Positions 1 to 11,016 of a DNA stretch of 64,000 bases are shown in pieces. This DNA comes from Mycoplasmopsis lipofaciens ATCC 35015 (lineage in GTDB: Bacteria > Bacillota_I > Bacilli_A > Mycoplasmatales > Metamycoplasmataceae), in the NCBI RefSeq assembly GCF_000686585.1, contig NZ_JMKY01000001.1, positions 62,001 to 126,000 of the forward strand, in the 5' to 3' direction. The position numbers were made by a program, and so were the translations under genes. A model generated the notes under the pieces. That model saw only the letters and a list, made by a program, of their open reading frames with translations. It had not been told where the DNA came from and did no database searches. Numbering within the stretch: the stretch's first letter is position 1; each line of letters begins with the position of its first letter.

Positions 1-227
1 ATTTACAAAAGAAAAAAGTTTTTAAGAAAATTCAAAAAATAGCTTCAAAAATTTAAAATAATCAGAAAATTAAAATCATATTTTTTAAATTTAATAAAGC
101 AAAAATAATAATTTAGTTGTTTTAAAAATAAAAGAATAAATAACTGTTAAAAGATTTATCGTGAAAATTTAATTTTTAAAACAAATGAAAAAATAAATTT
201 AATAAAAAAGTATAAAAAAAGTAAAAA
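1..227. other. AT-rich stretch at window edge, no gene seen
   Basis: I see no open reading frame with a ribosome binding site, no tRNA-like fold and no repeat here. It is almost pure A/T and borders the left end of the decayed IS. Confidence 0.5.
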
Positions 228-1882
228 TGTAAAGCGCAAAACAAAATCGAGAACTTTTTATGTTTAATTTACTTTAAAAATTTATGTAAAAAAAACTATA
301 ATTCCATAGGAATTATGGTTCTGTTTAGACCTATCTCATTACTTTGAAAATTCTACAAGATGGGTTTTTTCTATATCCTTTCTTCATTCGTTGAAAAATT
401 TAATAATTTCGTCATTTTGAATTGTAATTTTTTTAGTGTTTGGTCATCAGGATTAGGTTTAATTAATTTACGATTTAACTGATCAACTAAATCGCTGATC
501 ATAATATAAAATGAGCAACTTCTTTCTCTTCAATTGTATATTTCTTTAACATAACTTTGACTAGAGTCAAACTTGAATTGGATACAGAATTTTTGAAAAT
601 CGTTTAAGTTTTTTCCACTTAAAATTTCCGTTTTATATTCTTTATAATTTATTAAAAAGCACAGCTATCCAGAGATCTTGATTATGAATTGAACATCATC
701 ATCAGAAGATATAAATTCTCGTTGACCTTCTTCATTAATTGAAACATAAAATTGATTCTTAAATTGAACTTTAGAAGCATAAATCTTTCTTTTAATTGTT
801 AAGAATAGTTTTCAATCATCATCTTTTGCTTTAACAAACAAATTTTCTTTATATAGATAGTATTTTTTGTTTCAATTATTCTATTTTTGTTTTTTATAAA
901 AGATTCAAAATTATTAATTTTTAGTAAATAAAGATGTGCTGGAAGAAATTTTTGTAAAGAGTCATTGGCACGTTCAACATGTGGCTTAAAAATATCTATG
1001 CTAGAAGATTCTAATTCAATACATTTTGCATTTAATGATTGTTTTAATGGTGTATCTGTTAAATCAGATCTTCAAAAAGTTTTTCTTTTATCAGAACGAA
1101 TTGTTTTTGTTTTACCATATGTTTTAAACATATCTTCAAGTAATTTCATATATCCTAAATTTGTTTCTTCTTTTTCAATATGAAGAGATAAAATTCTTGA
1201 GGTTGATGCGTCCACAGCCACATAAATATGTGATTTTTAACCATTCATTCACTCATGTTGACATACATCGATTTCAACAATTTCACCAAATTTAGATTTT
1301 TTTTATTACATTTTCTAGCTTTTTTGACAGCTTTCTCTTTACTCTTATTCAGCTTAATTATATCTTTTAAATATTTGCTATTTTTGATCCTTTTTTAAAT
1401 TTCTCAGTTTTTTTCTTGCTTCACTTCACTTCTTTTTAGACATAAATTTCGTTCAAAAACCGCGAGAAAATAAGTTATTTAAAAAAGAGTGATTTTAGTT
1501 TCATCTTCAATACAAAATTCATAAAATAGTTCAGTGTAATATCATGATCAACTTTATTTTTGAATACCTTTTTTGAAAGTTCATAATATTTGATTATTAA
1601 TTTATCGACATCTTTTACTGAAATTTGTCTCTTAAATTGATTGTTTTTATTTAAAATATCGTATTTCATTTTTTTAACCATTCGCCAACTTAATTCTATT
1701 TTTTTACTTATTCAATTTATTGGTTTGTTCAAATTATTTGCAATTATTTTATATTGAAATTCTTTCTTCAATTCATAATCTGTTTTTGAATTTTCTTGAT
1801 ATTTTTTTCATATCCAAAAAATTATAAAAGTTCTTACTTTTGATTCACCGATTAAGTTCTTATTTTTGATTTGCACTTGACA
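228..1882 (-). mobile_element. Decayed insertion sequence (IS1202/ISNCY-like)
   Basis: Terminal inverted repeats bound about 1.65 kb. The left end at 228-258 matches 25 of 31 bases of the end defined by the clean derivative at 22758-23075. The right end finishes in TTTGCACTTGACA at 1882. Just inside the right end there is a second partial copy of the end motif (about 1826-1845), so this end may have been rearranged. The single transposase gene on the minus strand is broken. No clear target duplication is visible around this copy, so it is probably old. The family call rests on the protein pattern and on the long target duplication seen around the related island. Confidence 0.7.
339..1800 (-). 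pseudogene. Transposase pseudogene, rve-like DDE fold
   Basis: With UGA as Trp, one stretch (about 1300 down to 870) reads E-I-D-V-C-Q-H-E-W, then V-A-V-D-A-S-T-S-R-I-L-S-L, N-L-G-Y-M-K-L-L-E-D, I-R-S-D-K-R-K-T-F and H-V-E-R-A-N-D-S-L-Q. This is the Asp, Asp, Glu layout of integrase-core transposases of the IS1202/ISNCY type. The C-terminal part continues to a stop at 339-341. The N-terminal helical part (about 1800-1475) lies in another frame and ends early, and the linker around 1320-1475 contains further stops. There are at least two frameshifts, so the protein is not made intact and could not move this copy. Confidence 0.7.
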
Positions 1883-1898
1883 ATAAATAAAAATTAAG

Positions 1899-1962
1899 TA
1901 TTAAAAAACATTCTTTTAACAAAAATATTTAGAATTTTTGTACTTAATAGAATGTTTTTTAA
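1899..1962 (-). terminator. Intrinsic terminator after manA
   Basis: A long inverted repeat pairs AAAAAACATTCT with AGAATGTTTTTT. On the minus strand it follows the manA stop and ends in a T-run. It separates manA from the decayed IS. Confidence 0.7.
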
Positions 1963-2738
1963 TTTATTGTTTCAACAAAAAATATTGAATTTTTTAAAAA
2001 GGATTCACCTTTTTCGATTTCATAACAACAATATTCTTGATTATTATAAGTTATCAAATAACCATTATTTCAGGCCTTTAATATTTCAGATTGTTTATTT
2101 AAAGGAGTTTGTATAGAATAATGGTTTTTATATGAAACTAAACCATTATTAGGATTTTTTATTATTTTCAAAGTTGAATTTATTTTGATATTTTTGATAA
2201 CTTTTAAAGCTTTATTAATGTGTAATTCTCTTAAGTATCCATCATTATTTTTTCTATTATAATCAAAAAATCTATATGTGATATCGCTTGGTTGTTGAAC
2301 TTCAATAACTTTGATTTCTGCGCCTCCTGGAACTCCTAATCCATGAACTAATCCTGCAGGTATATCATAAAAATCATTTTTATTTATTTTGATTTCAGAT
2401 AATAAATTTTTTCATAAATTAAATTCAATAGTATTTTTAATGTTCTCTAAATCATAGTTTTTTAAACCTAATACAATTTTTGATTGCTCATTTGCTTCTA
2501 AAATATATCAACTTTCACTTTTTCCATTATGTTCATTTTCTAATATTTTTGCAAATTTATCATCTGGGTGAACTTGAATCGATAAGGGTAGTTTTGCATA
2601 TAATATTTTGATTAATAATCCCTTTGTGGTTTTATTATTGGTATCAAAATATGTTGTTTCCATATTTTTTACTGGAGAATGAAGTCATATTTCATATCCC
2701 CATATTTTTTTATGTATTATACTTTTTATTTTTTTCAT
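1959..2738 (-). CDS. manA: Mannose-6-phosphate isomerase, type I
   Basis: Interconverts mannose-6-phosphate and fructose-6-phosphate in the cytosol, a Zn-dependent cupin enzyme. The 259-residue protein begins near W-G-Y-E-I-W, then shows S-I-Q-V-H-P-D-D, E-S-W-Y-I-L, P-A-G-L-V-H-G-L and Q-Q-P-S-D-I-T-Y-R. These hold the zinc-ligand His/Glu positions and active-site Arg typical of type I enzymes, and the length fits short bacterial ManA. It lies six bases behind the ROK kinase, so the two are co-transcribed. ManA next to a ROK fructo- or mannokinase is a recurring pairing in Firmicutes (for example gmuE-gmuF), which suggests a mannose/fructose entry route. Confidence 0.9.
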
Positions 2739-2744
2739 TTTATA

Positions 2745-3656
2745 TTATTTATTTTTGTCTTTTATTAGAAAATATAAACCGTATAAAGCACTATCATCAC
2801 CCAATTTGTCAAATTCGAAAGTTATATTTTTAAAATGAACTATATCACTCATTTGTTTTGCTTTATCAATTGCTTGATAAACTAATTCAGGATTATACAA
2901 AGCAACACTACCCCCAAAAAAGAAGTGATTAGGTGCTAATAAAGCACAATCTGTAGCAATTAGTTTTGCTAAAGTATCTATTGCGTTGTCAATAATTTCT
3001 TTTGCTCCTTTATTTCCGTTTTTTGCTAAAACAAAAGTTTCTTTTGCGCTTTCAGATACACCTCGATGTTTAGATTTAATTTTAATTCCGGTGCCAGAGC
3101 AATGCAATTCTAGTGCATAATCATTTTTAAAATGGTGTTCTCCTAAAAATGGTTTGCTACTAATTGGCATTTGAGCAATTTCTTGAGCATAGTATTTGTT
3201 GCCGTGATAAATTTTGCCATTGATTATCAAACCAGCACCAAAACCAGTACTTATTGTAAAAAATTGACTAATTTCATTATTTGGAATATTAGCTATTTTA
3301 TGATTAGCAAATGCCATTGCATTAGCGTCATTTTCAAAAATAATATCTTTTAAATTTGATTTATTGAACAAATATTCTTTCATATTGAAATTTAATCAAC
3401 TACCTTTTAAATTGGGTGAATTTAATATAATGCCATTTTCATAATCACTAGGTCCGGGAACACAAAGAGCCAAATAATTAACTTCGTATTTATTTAATAA
3501 ATTTATAATTCAATCACAAGTTTCATAAACATTATCATGTGATGATAATGTTTTTTCTTTAATTGCTATTTTTCCATTTTTATCAAAAAGAGCAAAACGT
3601 GTATTGGTACCGCCAATATCTACAGCAGCAAATATTTTATTTTCATTTTTTTTCAT
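2745..3656 (-). CDS. ROK-family sugar kinase (hexokinase/fructokinase type)
   Basis: Predicted cytosolic ATP-dependent sugar kinase of 303 residues. The N-terminal phosphate-binding motif reads V-D-I-G-G-T-N-T-R (about residues 12-20). A second acidic motif is E-N-D-A-N-A-M-A, followed by T-I-S-T-G-F-G-A-G. The E-L-H-C-S-G-T-G-I segment matches the end of the ROK signature, but the usual zinc-binding CxCGxxGC cluster is absent, so this is a zinc-less ROK. The substrate cannot be read from sequence; the partner manA favours fructose, mannose or glucose over N-acetylmannosamine. The start was chosen at the first Met before the phosphate-binding strand. Confidence 0.85.
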
Positions 3657-3669
3657 AAATAAATTATAT

Positions 3670-3708
3670 TAAAAAGCTAGTGTTTTATTAGTTTTTAAAA
3701 CACTAGCT
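3670..3708 (-). terminator. Terminator of the nadE-yebC-ZIP operon
   Basis: A perfect 13-bp stem (AGCTAGTGTTTTA with its complement) is followed on the minus strand by a T-run. It sits between the ZIP gene stop and the ROK start. Confidence 0.8.
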
Positions 3709-3731
3709 ATAAATTAAAATTGTTTGTTCAT

Positions 3732-4784
3732 TTAAAAATTATACGTTCCATGATCATGAAATGATAAAATTGTTGCACAAATTATAATACCCAGTAAGAA
3801 AACAAATAAAACCTTTTTAATAAATTTTTTATCATGATGAGCATGATTAATTTCTGGTAAAAATTCAATTATTGCTGTAAATAAAAATGTTCCAGATATC
3901 ATTGCTTGAACAAAAGCACTTAATTGTCATATTTGATTTATGTATTTTCCTAAATAAATTCCTAATAACATGAGCGGTATAAATAATAAAAGTGATGCAA
4001 ATGAATTAAATACTGCTTTTCATTTTGAAATTCCCATTTCTCTTTGGCGATAATAAAAAATTATTTCCTCAGGTATTAAATGTAAAATGAAAGAAATTAA
4101 AAAAGCTGCATTTAATGCTCCAAATTGAGCCCCAGTTGTAAAAAAAGCATTAAAACTATAGCCTATTAAAAATCCAGCGGGAATTCTATGAGTTAATAAT
4201 AATAACAAGGCGACAATTTTTAATTTGGTATCTGATTTTTTATTTGTTACTTCTTTGTGACTTATTTTGTGATTTAAAGCTATATTGCTGTGATCATGAG
4301 CTTCATGCTCATGATCATGCGATAAATCATGAATATGAATATATAATGATGCTTTTGGATCTTCTTTTATTTTAGATGAAGTTGCTTTTTTTACAATAAA
4401 TCTTAAAAATCAACCAAATGATAAACCCGCGGTTAATCCACCACCTACTAATAATATATTTCAACCATATAACGATCATCCAGAAAAACCTTCGGCTTTC
4501 GCACTTAAACTACTTTTTTCCAGTGATTCTCTTAAAAAACCAAATAATGCCATTGTTATAAAAAATCCAGTTACAAAAGCATATAAAATAACACTTCCTT
4601 TTTTACTTAATGTGTCTTTTTTTAAAAAAGGAAAAATTAAAGTGATTAAAAAAGGAATAAATAGCATTACAAATGATGCTATTATAACAAAGTATAGTCT
4701 AGCAAAAAAATCTTGCTCTCATCCTTGAGGATTTTGACCAAAATATATCGCTCCACTTTTTAAAATATTAATAAATTTTTCCAT
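3732..4784 (-). CDS. ZIP-family divalent metal transporter
   Basis: Integral membrane protein of 350 residues, predicted to import Zn or another divalent cation. Several hydrophobic helices surround a cytoplasmic His-rich loop (H-D-L-S-H-D-H-E-H-E-A-H-D-H), typical of ZIP loop 3-4. The two metal-site helices read H-R-I-P-A-G-F-L-I-G and H-L-I-P-E-E-I, matching the conserved HxxxxG and HxxPE patterns of helices IV and V. The C-terminus is again His-rich. It is the third gene after nadE and yebC, 16 bases behind yebC. Metal specificity is unknown. Confidence 0.85.
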
Positions 4785-4800
4785 TTGTTCTTTCTACAAA

Positions 4801-5538
4801 TTATTCCTCAAATTCGATATTATGAAATACTTCTTGTACATCATCATCATCTTCTAATTTTTCAATAAATTCTTGAATTTTTTTGGCCTTTTCGCCATTA
4901 AAAACAACAGTTGAATTAGGAATATATGTTACTTCGCATTGCATGAATTCTGTTATTCCCAGAGAATCTTCAATAGAATTTTTACAGTCAGAAAATTTTT
5001 CAGGTAATGTTGTTATTAAATAAGATTCTTCGTTCACTTCAAAATCTTCTGCTCCATTTTCCATTGCAAACATCATTATAGAATCTTCATCAATTAAATT
5101 TTTTGAAACTTCTAAAACTCCTTTATGATCAAATTGAAAAGGTATTTGTCCTGTTTTACCTAGAGTTGCATTTTGACGATTAAAGTGCGCAGTCATAGAA
5201 CTTTTAGTTCTATTCATATTGTCACTCAATGTTTGTATTAAAAATGTTGCTCCTCCTGTAATTGTTGCATTAAATAAAGTTTCAACATATGCTGAACTAT
5301 CTTTTCCATCACCTTTTGCTTTTGCTAAAGCTCTTTCAATGTTTGCTTTAGGCATATTTTTACTTTTTGCTTTTGATATTGCTAGTTTTAACGCAGGATT
5401 GCTATCAGGGTCTGGTCCTCCTGCACTTGTTGCTGCAACATATATTTCTTTAAACATTTTTTGAAATATTTTTCCTCTTGCTGCGTCGTTAGCTCCTTTT
5501 TTATGTTTAATTCCTGCTCAATGTGAATGTCCTGCCAT
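4801..5538 (-). CDS. yebC: YebC/PmpR (TACO1) family regulator
   Basis: A 245-residue member of the widespread YebC/TACO1 family. Members have been described as transcriptional regulators and as factors helping ribosomes through difficult proline stretches. The signature start M-A-G-H-S-H-W-A-G-I-K-H-K-K is intact, followed by K-A-K-S-K-N-M-P-K-A-N-I-E-R-A and G-G-A-T-F-L-I-Q-T-L. The start has a good RBS (AAGGAG) seven bases upstream. It is the middle gene of an apparent operon, 18 bases behind nadE. Confidence 0.93.
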
Positions 5539-5556
5539 AATTATCTCCTTCTATTT

Positions 5557-6330
5557 CTATATTTCGTTTATTTTTTTAGGTTGATAAGCTTTGTCTCTTT
5601 TATGTTGAGAAAACTTATGTAATTTTATCATTTTTTCTTTATTTTCAGGTGTAATTAAATCATAATTTCCCATTATATAGTTATCAATTTCATAGTATGT
5701 TATACCAAGTTCGTCTTCATCATTTTGACCTTCTCATAATCCTGCCGAAGGTTTTTTATTAATTATTGATTCAGGTATATTTAAGTATTTAGCCATTTCT
5801 TTAACTTCACATTTCAACAAATGAGAAATAGGTAATAAATCTACACCGCCATCTCCATATTTTGTAAAATAACCAATAAAATATTCTGCTGCATTATCTG
5901 TTCCAACAACTAAATATTTTTTTTGTTGACCTAAGGCATATAATGTTGTCATTCTTAGTCGAGGTTTAATATTACTAATTGCTAATCTATCATCAATATC
6001 CTTTAATTCATTTGTTAATGCAACAAAACTATTTTTTAAATCAATATTTTTGGTGTTTAATTTCAAATTATTTACTAATTGGTTAATATCATTTATGTCA
6101 TGTTCCATATTGTCTATTGGCATAATAACACCAAGCGAGTTATTCGGAAAAGCTTTTTTACACAATGCTGCAACTACAGCAGAATCTATGCCGCCAGATA
6201 TTCCAAATATTAAGCCATTACAATTTGCGTTTTTGACTTTTTCTTTCAATCACTCAACTAGGTATTTAATGTATTTAATAATCATTTTATTATCCTTAAA
6301 TAAACTATTTTTTACTATTTTTTGATTCAT
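5557..6330 (-). CDS. nadE: NH3-dependent NAD+ synthetase
   Basis: Catalyses the last step of NAD synthesis, amidating nicotinic acid adenine dinucleotide with ammonia and ATP. The 257-residue protein has the ATP-pyrophosphatase P-loop S-G-G-I-D-S near residue 45, the P-R-L-R-M-T-T-L-Y segment and G-T-D-N-A-A-E with Y-F-T-K-Y-G-D-G-G-V-D. No glutaminase domain is present, so free ammonia is the nitrogen donor. First gene of the nadE-yebC-ZIP operon, divergent from the ABC genes across a 128-base promoter region. RBS AGGAG precedes the start. Confidence 0.92.
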
Positions 6331-6417
6331 AAATACTCCTATATTATTGCTTTTATTATTATATAAAAATAATAGTACAAAATTCCATTTTTTCTTTTAA
6401 GTAACATCAAATAATAC

Positions 6418-6423
6418 TATAAT
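6418..6423 (+). promoter_or_regulatory. Likely -10 box for the ABC transporter operon
   Basis: TATAAT lies 35 bases before the ATG at 6459, with the strong RBS GGGAGG between them. It is in the divergent gap shared with nadE. Confidence 0.5.
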
Positions 6424-6458
6424 TTTATTATTAAAAATTATTATATACGGGAGGTTCT

Positions 6459-8147
6459 ATGAAAACATTATTTAAATTACAATGATTTAATTTTGTTAAG
6501 GATAAATCGAATTGAATTATAAGTGTAATATTATTTTTGTTTGCTATAATTGCATCATTAAGTGTGATTCTAACTGATAATACAGATATTTCAGAGTCAA
6601 AAATTACTAATATTTATACATATTCAACAATACTACAACAAATTATATCTTTTATCATTTTGTCATCGCTTATTTCTTCTAAAACATTTGGTATATTTAA
6701 GGATCAAGGTTTGGAATATGTTATGTTTTCCAAACCTATGTCAAGAAAACAAATGTATTGATCAAGTTGACTTACAGCTTTATTATTTTCGTTATTACCA
6801 AATATATTAATTATTTTGGTTCCATTTACAATATTGAGTTTTTCATTCAAGATTAAATGAGTTACGTTTTTATTTATTTGGAAATTCTTAGTTTTTTCAA
6901 CCATTACAATGTTAATTATTACAATTTTTATAGTTTCTTTAACTTCTGCACTTTATACAAAGATTTCTAGAAAAGGATTATCTTCTTTGATTATTTCATC
7001 AATTATAACAAGTGGTATGTTGGTAAATATTCTTGAATATTCTTTGCCTAGAAACAATATACGAGTTACAAATAATTATTTGATAAATAAAAAACTTGAT
7101 AATCTAGATAATTTATCATCACTAAATAAACGAAATTTAAAGTTGAAAGGTTTTGAAAGTAATTATGAATTACTTAACAATGCGAATATTTCACAAGGAG
7201 ATATATATAAATATAATTTAAATGCAACTAATTGACTAAAATTTGTTCATTTCACAAATGTTTTTACATATTTTTCTATTGATATGATTGAGATGAATAT
7301 TCAAAATTCTATACCTGCAACAAATACAAATTTTTATATTAAAAAAGTTGATGAAAAAGAATTTTCTAAGAGTGAAATATATGATTTAAATAATAATCCA
7401 TATATTCTTCTTTTCAATAGAAAAGTCTCTAACAATATAGAAGACATGCTAAAATCTTTAGCAAGCAATCTCGTTGTAGAAAATTACAAATTAGATAGTT
7501 CTATAGAAAATTTTTTAGGTTATGGGATGTTGAATAAAGAGGTTTATAAAGAACTGATTAGCAAATTAGACACGAAAATAAATCAAATTAAACAAAACAT
7601 TATATCTTCAAATGAATATGTTGAATTTAAAGATAGTTTAATTACAAAAAATCAAAGATTACAATATTTTAATAATTTAAAAGAAGTAATAGCACAAAAT
7701 CTAGAATCAATAATTTTTGAATATATGTCAAAAGCTATTAAACAAATTAATGTTACTAACTTAACCTCAGAAACTCAAAATTATTATAATAACTTAATTA
7801 ATGCTACAAACTATTCAGACTTTGTTCATGAAATAAATTCAACGAGTCAAATAGGTGTTTATTCTTTTACAAATGATCTATTAAATTTAATTAGCGAGCA
7901 AATAATTTTAGATACAATTCAACAAAATAATCAAAATATTTCACCAAATTTTTATGAATTTACTTTAGAAAATTCACAAAATATAGGTTTTTATGAATTA
8001 GTAAACATTTCTTCTGGGCAATTAGTAAAAAAGATTGCTTATAAAGTCTATCCTTGGTATTTTGTTATTATTTTATATTTGAGTATTTCAATTGGATTAA
8101 CTTTTTTAGGCTCTAAACTTTATGAAAAGAAATCATTTAATTCTTAG
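6459..8147 (+). CDS. ABC transporter permease with large extracellular insert
   Basis: A 562-residue membrane protein. About four hydrophobic helices lie in residues 20-240, then a long hydrophilic region (about 250-520) rich in Asn, Lys and Gln, and a final membrane helix near the C-terminus (Y-P-W-Y-F-V-I-I-L-Y). The F-S-K-P-M-S-R-K-Q-M-Y segment after the second helix is the type seen in ABC-2 permeases (cytoplasmic coupling region). It is followed 14 bases later by its ATPase. The transported substrate is unknown; an exporter or lipid/peptide extrusion role is the default for this architecture. Confidence 0.75.
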
Positions 8148-8161
8148 AAAAAGGTGATAAT

Positions 8162-9106
8162 ATGGAAAATAATTTTGCAATCGAAGTAAAAAATGTAAAT
8201 AAATATTTTAAAGACAAAAAACGTTCTACAAAACATGCTTTAAAAAATGTTTCATTTACTGTTAAAAAGGGTTCTTTTCATGGTTTTATAGGCGCGAATG
8301 GTGCTGGTAAAACAACTCTTTTCCGTTCACTATTAGGTTTTTATCCTGATGTAGAAGGTGAAATATTGATTAACAATATTTCTTTTAAAAATATTGAATT
8401 TAAACGTTTCATTGGATATGTCCCTGAAATAGCAACATTTCCAAAAAATTTTTCAGTTTTACAATATTTGTTATTTATGGCTGAGTGTTCTGGTCTTTCT
8501 AAATATGAAGCAAAGAATAGAGTTATGACATGATTAAAGAGTTTTAATATACCAAAAGAAATTTTTATGAAGAAAGGTAATTATTTATCATCTGGACAAA
8601 AAAAGAAAATATTACTTATACAAGCATTGATTCACAATCCGCAAATATTAATTTTGGATGAGCCTGCTGCTAATTTAGATCCTAAAGTTAGAGTTGAATT
8701 ATATGAGAATCTTAAAGAAATTAATAAAAAAGGAATCACAATATTTATTTCTAGTCATATTCTTACAGAGTTAGCACAATATATAGATTCTTTTACAGTT
8801 TTGGAATTAGGCGAAGTTAAAGAGAATAAATCTATTAAAGAAATTGAACAAAATCAAGAATTTAATTATAGAATAGAATCCGAAGACATCGATAAAATAG
8901 AACTTTTAGTTAAAAATCTTCAATCAAATGAAAATAGTAAAATTAAATATTTGGTTAGCGATTTTAATATCTTAATTAAATGTAATGATAAAGAATTTGA
9001 CAATATTGTTTCTAGTGTTTTACAAAATAATCTGTCTTATAAATCTATTGGAGTTTATAAAATGTCTCTCAATGACATCTATTTTAATGTAACACAAGGA
9101 GAATAA
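8162..9106 (+). CDS. ABC transporter ATP-binding protein
   Basis: Cytosolic nucleotide-binding subunit of 314 residues that drives the adjacent permease. Walker A is G-A-N-G-A-G-K-T-T (about residue 44 on), the signature is L-S-S-G-Q-K-K-K and Walker B is I-L-I-L-D-E-P-A-A-N-L-D-P, followed by S-S-H-I-L as the switch His. About 85 extra residues form a C-terminal domain, as in ABC-2 type exporter ATPases of the CcmA/DrrA group. RBS AAAGGTGAT. It ends the operon at a terminator. Confidence 0.9.
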
Positions 9107-9111
9107 TAAAA

Positions 9112-9149
9112 AATTATGTGTAATTAAATCCAAACACATAATTTTTTTT
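9112..9149. terminator. Convergent terminator
   Basis: A 10-bp stem (AATTATGTGT/ACACATAATT) followed by eight T on the plus strand. It separates the ABC operon from the convergent minus-strand gene, whose stop lies in the T-run. Confidence 0.75.
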
Positions 9150-10044
9150 ATTTATTATTTTCAAATTGCATTCTTTTCAATTTAAAATCATCTTCATCTA
9201 ATGCTGTTTCTTTAATATTTCTTATTTTTAAAGCTTTAAAAAAATTAGAATTTTCGTTTCTTTGATCAAAAATTTTGTTTCTAATATTTAAATAAATATC
9301 ATCATTAGATATTAGTTTTTCTCATGATGAATTGCTCATGTTAATCATAAACTCTAATGTTTCTGAATCTGTATCTAAATTAGGCATTTCTAATAAGAAA
9401 TTATAGTCTTTTTGTTTAAAACTATACATATGTTGTTCAATTTGTTCTCAGTCACTTTTGTGATCAAAATGTGCTAAAAAATCTGATGAATATACAATTT
9501 TTAGATTTAATTGATCTAAATTAGAATCAATTTGAGATAAATAGTAGTTTTCATTTAAATGAAATTCATTGTCAATAAATCAAATAAAACCTTTGATTTT
9601 ATATTCTTTATATCCAAATTGAATATCTTTTATATTTTGTACAAATTTTTCAAATATTTCAACCGCTTTGCTTGCTGAATAAGTATCCCTTTTTTTAATT
9701 CAAACAACATTTAAATTTTTTTCTTGATCAGTGAAAAGTAATTGCGGTTTTAATTTAACAGTTTCAAATTCATTTTCATTTATAGGTCGATGAATTTGAA
9801 TATTATTGTCCAAAAGTTCATATTGATATTGTATTAAAAAATATTCCGCAATTTCTTTTAAAAATTTGTAATAAGTATTTTCTTGCGTTCTTAGAAAAGA
9901 TTGTTCCATTTTCGTTTTAAAATTAAATGGATTTAATAATGATATATAACGATAAGGAGCATCTATTAATTTCATTAATAATTTAGGTCCATTATTGGTA
10001 GTTAAAGTTTTTTTTAATTGAATTTCAAATTGATTATAATCCAT
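9148..10044 (-). CDS. Possible restriction-endonuclease relative, perhaps inactive
   Basis: I do not recognise this 298-residue protein with certainty. The middle part (about 50-150) has E-N-T-Y-Y-K-F-L-K-E-I-A-E-Y and K-P-Q-L-L-F-T-D followed by W-I-K-K-R-D. This resembles PD-(D/E)XK type II enzymes annotated HpyAIV-like, where the second motif is usually E-Q-K-x-R-D. In that alignment the catalytic Glu is Trp here, and no methyltransferase gene is adjacent, so a retired or repurposed nuclease is possible. The ATG at 10044 was preferred over a GTG 12 bases earlier because GGAG is well spaced. It overlaps the hydrolase gene by 11 bases, so the two are translationally coupled. Confidence 0.45.
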
Positions 10045-10960
10045 TATTTTCTCCACCTTGATTTAATGTCTCAACCAATTCTACAGCTTCTATCAATTCT
10101 ATATCTTCATCTGAATCTTTTTTGTTATCTGTTGCCTCATAAATTTTATTTTTAAATTTAACAAATCCTTGTCATCAATGTCTTTTTTTAGGCATTTCTC
10201 ATCGATTGAAATATACAGCTAATCTTTTTGGATCACTTTTAGCAGGAGAGTGCCCTCTACCTACAACAAAATAAGGAACATTTAATTCTTCTGCATATTC
10301 TAAAAAGTATTTTGTTCCTATAATATTGTCTTTATCTCCAATAATAAAAATAATTTTATCTGCATATTTTTTATAATCTTTATCTAGTTCTTTCATATAT
10401 TCTTCATTTAGAATATACTTTTCTAAAAGATTAAATCAAGCACCTGAACGAGAAAAACTTTCATTTAATCTTCTAGTTTTGTTAAATTTAGAAGTAAAAT
10501 TAGTGATAAATTTGCCTACGATTGATGACATCTTTCCTTTAGGTGAAATTACCTTTTGTAAAATGGAATAAGAATTGGTATTTACCATATTGGGATTTAT
10601 GGTAGACATCATAATAATTCTTTTAACTTTTGGATTTTTAGCTAATTTTAAAGCAACACCGCCTCCCATTGAATGACCAACAACGATGATGTTTTTTGTT
10701 TTAATTTGATTAATAACTTGTTCTGCGGCTTCAATTCATCATTCTAATGTTATTTCTTCAGGTTTAACTGATTTAAAAAATCTACTTCCTGGGAAATTAA
10801 TTGCAACAACATTATAATCATGCTTATATTTAAGCATTTTTTGTATAAAATTGCTGCTTGAATTTAATCCATGACAAAATAAAAAAGTTGTATCTACTTT
10901 ATTATCCTCAATATAAATAGGAATTCTATAATTTTTGTAATCTATATAATTTAATTTCAT
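10034..10960 (-). CDS. Alpha/beta hydrolase
   Basis: A 308-residue cytosolic serine hydrolase of unknown substrate (esterase/lipase-like). The oxyanion strand is F-C-H-G-L-N-S-S-S (about residue 28), the nucleophile elbow is G-H-S-M-G-G-G, the acid lies in G-D-K-D and the catalytic His in G-R-G-H-S. Residues after about 265 form a hydrophilic Lys/Glu/Asp tail not needed for the fold. No RBS is visible; TATAAT lies just upstream of the ATG, which suggests a leaderless message. Its 3' end overlaps the next gene by 11 bases. Confidence 0.85.
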
Positions 10961-11016
10961 AATTTTAATTATATTAATATATCTAAAAAAGTAATAAAAA
11001 ATAAAAGCAAAAGCTT

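Noticed and set aside
965-1183. Plus-strand ORF of 72 codons inside the IS
   Set aside because: It lies opposite the transposase coding strand, which carries the recognisable motifs.
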